In this document: in pieces, positions 62,942 to 64,000 of the stretch | Layout of the letters: each line of letters begins with the position of its first letter | How positions within the stretch are numbered: position 1 is the first letter of the stretch | Assembly (NCBI GenBank): GCA_016927595.1 | Contig: JAFGMI010000041.1 | Coordinates: forward strand, 43,156 to 107,155 | Source: Melioribacteraceae bacterium | Lineage (GTDB): Bacteria > Bacteroidota > Ignavibacteria > Ignavibacteriales > Melioribacteraceae | Length of the DNA: 64,000 nucleotides | Reading direction: 5' to 3' | Program-made: the position numbers and the translations under genes | Notes under the pieces: model-generated | Told to the model about the DNA's origin: nothing | What the model saw: only the letters and a program-made list of their open reading frames with translations | Databases searched by the model: none

Positions 62942-64000
62942 TTGAATATACTTAAGATATCCCTTATTTTAAGACCAAAGTATCCCGGCAGTAAATATCA
63001 ATGGAACATTTTGGATAAACACGATAAAAATCCGGAAAAAAAACCAAAGCTGCTTGATGAAGTTAAGCTGATCATGCAGGAAAACAGATACAGTGAAAAA
63101 ACTATAGATGCTTACAGAAGCTGGATAAAGCGATTTATTATATTCAACGACAAACAACATCCCTTAGATTTAAGTGAAGAGCATATAAAGAATTTCCTTA
63201 ATCACCTGGTTATTGATCTCAATGTTTCTTTATCTACTCAAAATCAGGCATTGAACGCAATAATTTATCTGTATAAAAAAGTACTGAAACAGGAGTTAGG
63301 CTGGCTGGATGAAATTAAAAGGTCACAAAAGCAACCCAGGGTACCGGTTGTATTTTCCAGACTGGAAATCGATTCAATTTTCATACGACTGGATGGTATT
63401 TACAAATTAATTGCATCGATACTATACGGATCGGGATTAAGACTGGGTGAATGTCTCAGTTTACGTGTTAAAGACATTGAGACTGATTTCAGGCAGATAA
63501 TTGTAAGAGAATCGAAAGGATTAAAGGACAGGCGCACCATACTGCCGGAGTGCATTATTCCCGACTTAAGCAAACAGATCAACAAAGTGAAAAGAATTCA
63601 TGAGGCGGATTTAAGGCAAGGCAGAGGCGAAACCATTTTACCTTACGCACTGAAAAGAAAGTACCCCAATGAAGGCAAATCATTTTACTGGCAATATTTA
63701 TTTCCCGCAGATAAATTTATTAAAGAAAACAGGACAGGATTGATTTACAGATATCATATACATCCGACAACCGTACAGAAAAAATTAAAAGAAGCATTTA
63801 AGCGGGCAGAAATAAGGAAGCGGGCGAGTTCACATACATTCAGGCATTCTTTTGCCACTCATTTACTTCAGGCAGGATATGACATAAGAACCGTTCAGGA
63901 ATTACTCGGGCACAAATCTGTTAAAACAACAATGATTTATACGCATGTTTTGAATACGGGACCCGGTGTAATTAGTCCGTTAGATCAGAACAGAAGGGTA
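62942..64000 (+). CDS. intI: Integron integrase (IntI-type tyrosine recombinase), 3' end beyond window
   Basis: A 353-codon frame is open to the window edge. It has no ATG near its 5' end; TTG at 62942 or 63011 are the candidates. The core-binding half ([20 protein letters not shown], then [19 protein letters not shown]) is followed by the catalytic half with Arg167 (GSGLRLGE), Lys192 (ESKGLKDRR), His298 and Arg301 ([13 protein letters not shown]), His324 (LLGHKS) and Tyr333 (MIYTHVL). Integron-specific hallmarks are the extra patch between Lys and His ([24 protein letters not shown]-like [11 protein letters not shown]) and the ending GPGVISPLD. IntI enzymes recombine attI and attC sites to capture gene cassettes. 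No stop is seen before 64000. Confidence 0.88.
   Translation, partial: MNILKISLILRPKYPGSKYQWNILDKHDKNPEKKPKLLDEVKLIMQENRYSEKTIDAYRSWIKRFIIFNDKQHPLDLSEEHIKNFLNHLVIDLNVSLSTQNQALNAIIYLYKKVLKQELGWLDEIKRSQKQPRVPVVFSRLEIDSIFIRLDGIYKLIASILYGSGLRLGECLSLRVKDIETDFRQIIVRESKGLKDRRTILPECIIPDLSKQINKVKRIHEADLRQGRGETILPYALKRKYPNEGKSFYWQYLFPADKFIKENRTGLIYRYHIHPTTVQKKLKEAFKRAEIRKRASSHTFRHSFATHLLQAGYDIRTVQELLGHKSVKTTMIYTHVLNTGPGVISPLDQNRRV

Noticed and set aside
62904..63010. attI recombination point next to intI
   Set aside because: No GTTRRRY core could be seen in this gap; only a direct repeat was found.
1..64000. CRISPR arrays, rRNA, tRNA genes, insertion sequences
   Set aside because: Scanning the intergenic stretches by eye showed no regular repeat-spacer array, no tRNA cloverleaf and no transposase.

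Overview
The window looks like a chromosomal segment of an AT-rich, Gram-negative, free-living heterotroph, most likely of the Ignavibacteria/Chlorobi side of the Bacteroidota. This placement is an inference from gene content: TonB-dependent receptors beside YfiR-type sensor kinases, GSCFA and DUF4342 proteins, bacteriohemerythrins, tandem small heat-shock proteins and an AcrAB-type pump. There is no rRNA, no recognisable tRNA and no CRISPR array. Coding density is high. The clearest mobile-type gene is an integron integrase running off the right edge.

Layout. 1-5690 (minus): a YdeI-like fragment, an SDR, a membrane protein, a GH20 hexosaminidase, a PhoU-like protein and a Na/Pi cotransporter, divergent from a PiT phosphate transporter (5862-8120). 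8289-14309: small enzymes (HD hydrolase, SixA, YceH, beta-propeller lipoprotein, metallo-beta-lactamase fold, aldo/keto reductase, isochorismatase-like, C39-like peptidase), the peptidase being divergent from an ATP-grasp ligase. 15572-17794: a GYD protein, then cysK and cysE read leftwards behind a previously unlisted 27-codon leader ORF carrying four consecutive Cys codons plus a Cys pair. 17905-18891: a GSCFA protein.

19202-30079 (plus) is a block around phosphoenolpyruvate, oxaloacetate and aspartate. It holds an SPFH-like membrane protein, a giant 1870-residue protein combining a PLP aminotransferase with a PEP-carboxylase-like module, an aminotransferase overlapping pckA by ATGA, and a second aminotransferase. 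30304-31693 holds three tandem Hsp20 genes behind a palindromic motif. 31721-35565 holds DUF4342, a Cys-rich cytosolic protein, and a lipoprotein plus TonB receptor. 35574-39193 (minus) is a redox/oxygen-sensing group: a c-haem chemoreceptor with a HAMP array and two hemerythrins, one lacking two iron ligands.

39427-49980 (plus): a DUF362 protein with a membrane polyferredoxin, then a TonB receptor, a YfiR-domain histidine kinase, a receiver-kinase hybrid and a SulP-STAS-cNMP transporter. 50617-60762 (minus): an M1 peptidase fused to a beta-barrel, a membrane-anchored lipase, a lipoprotein and an RND pump with its adaptor. 61101-62903 is an unusual protein with two carrier-protein folds in which the phosphopantetheine Ser is replaced by Glu/Asp, followed by a helical-repeat region. 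The integron integrase starts at 62942 or 63011 and continues past 64000.

The strongest leads are the poly-Cys leader of cysE-cysK, the aminotransferase-PEPC megaprotein, the integron integrase and the pseudo-carrier protein.
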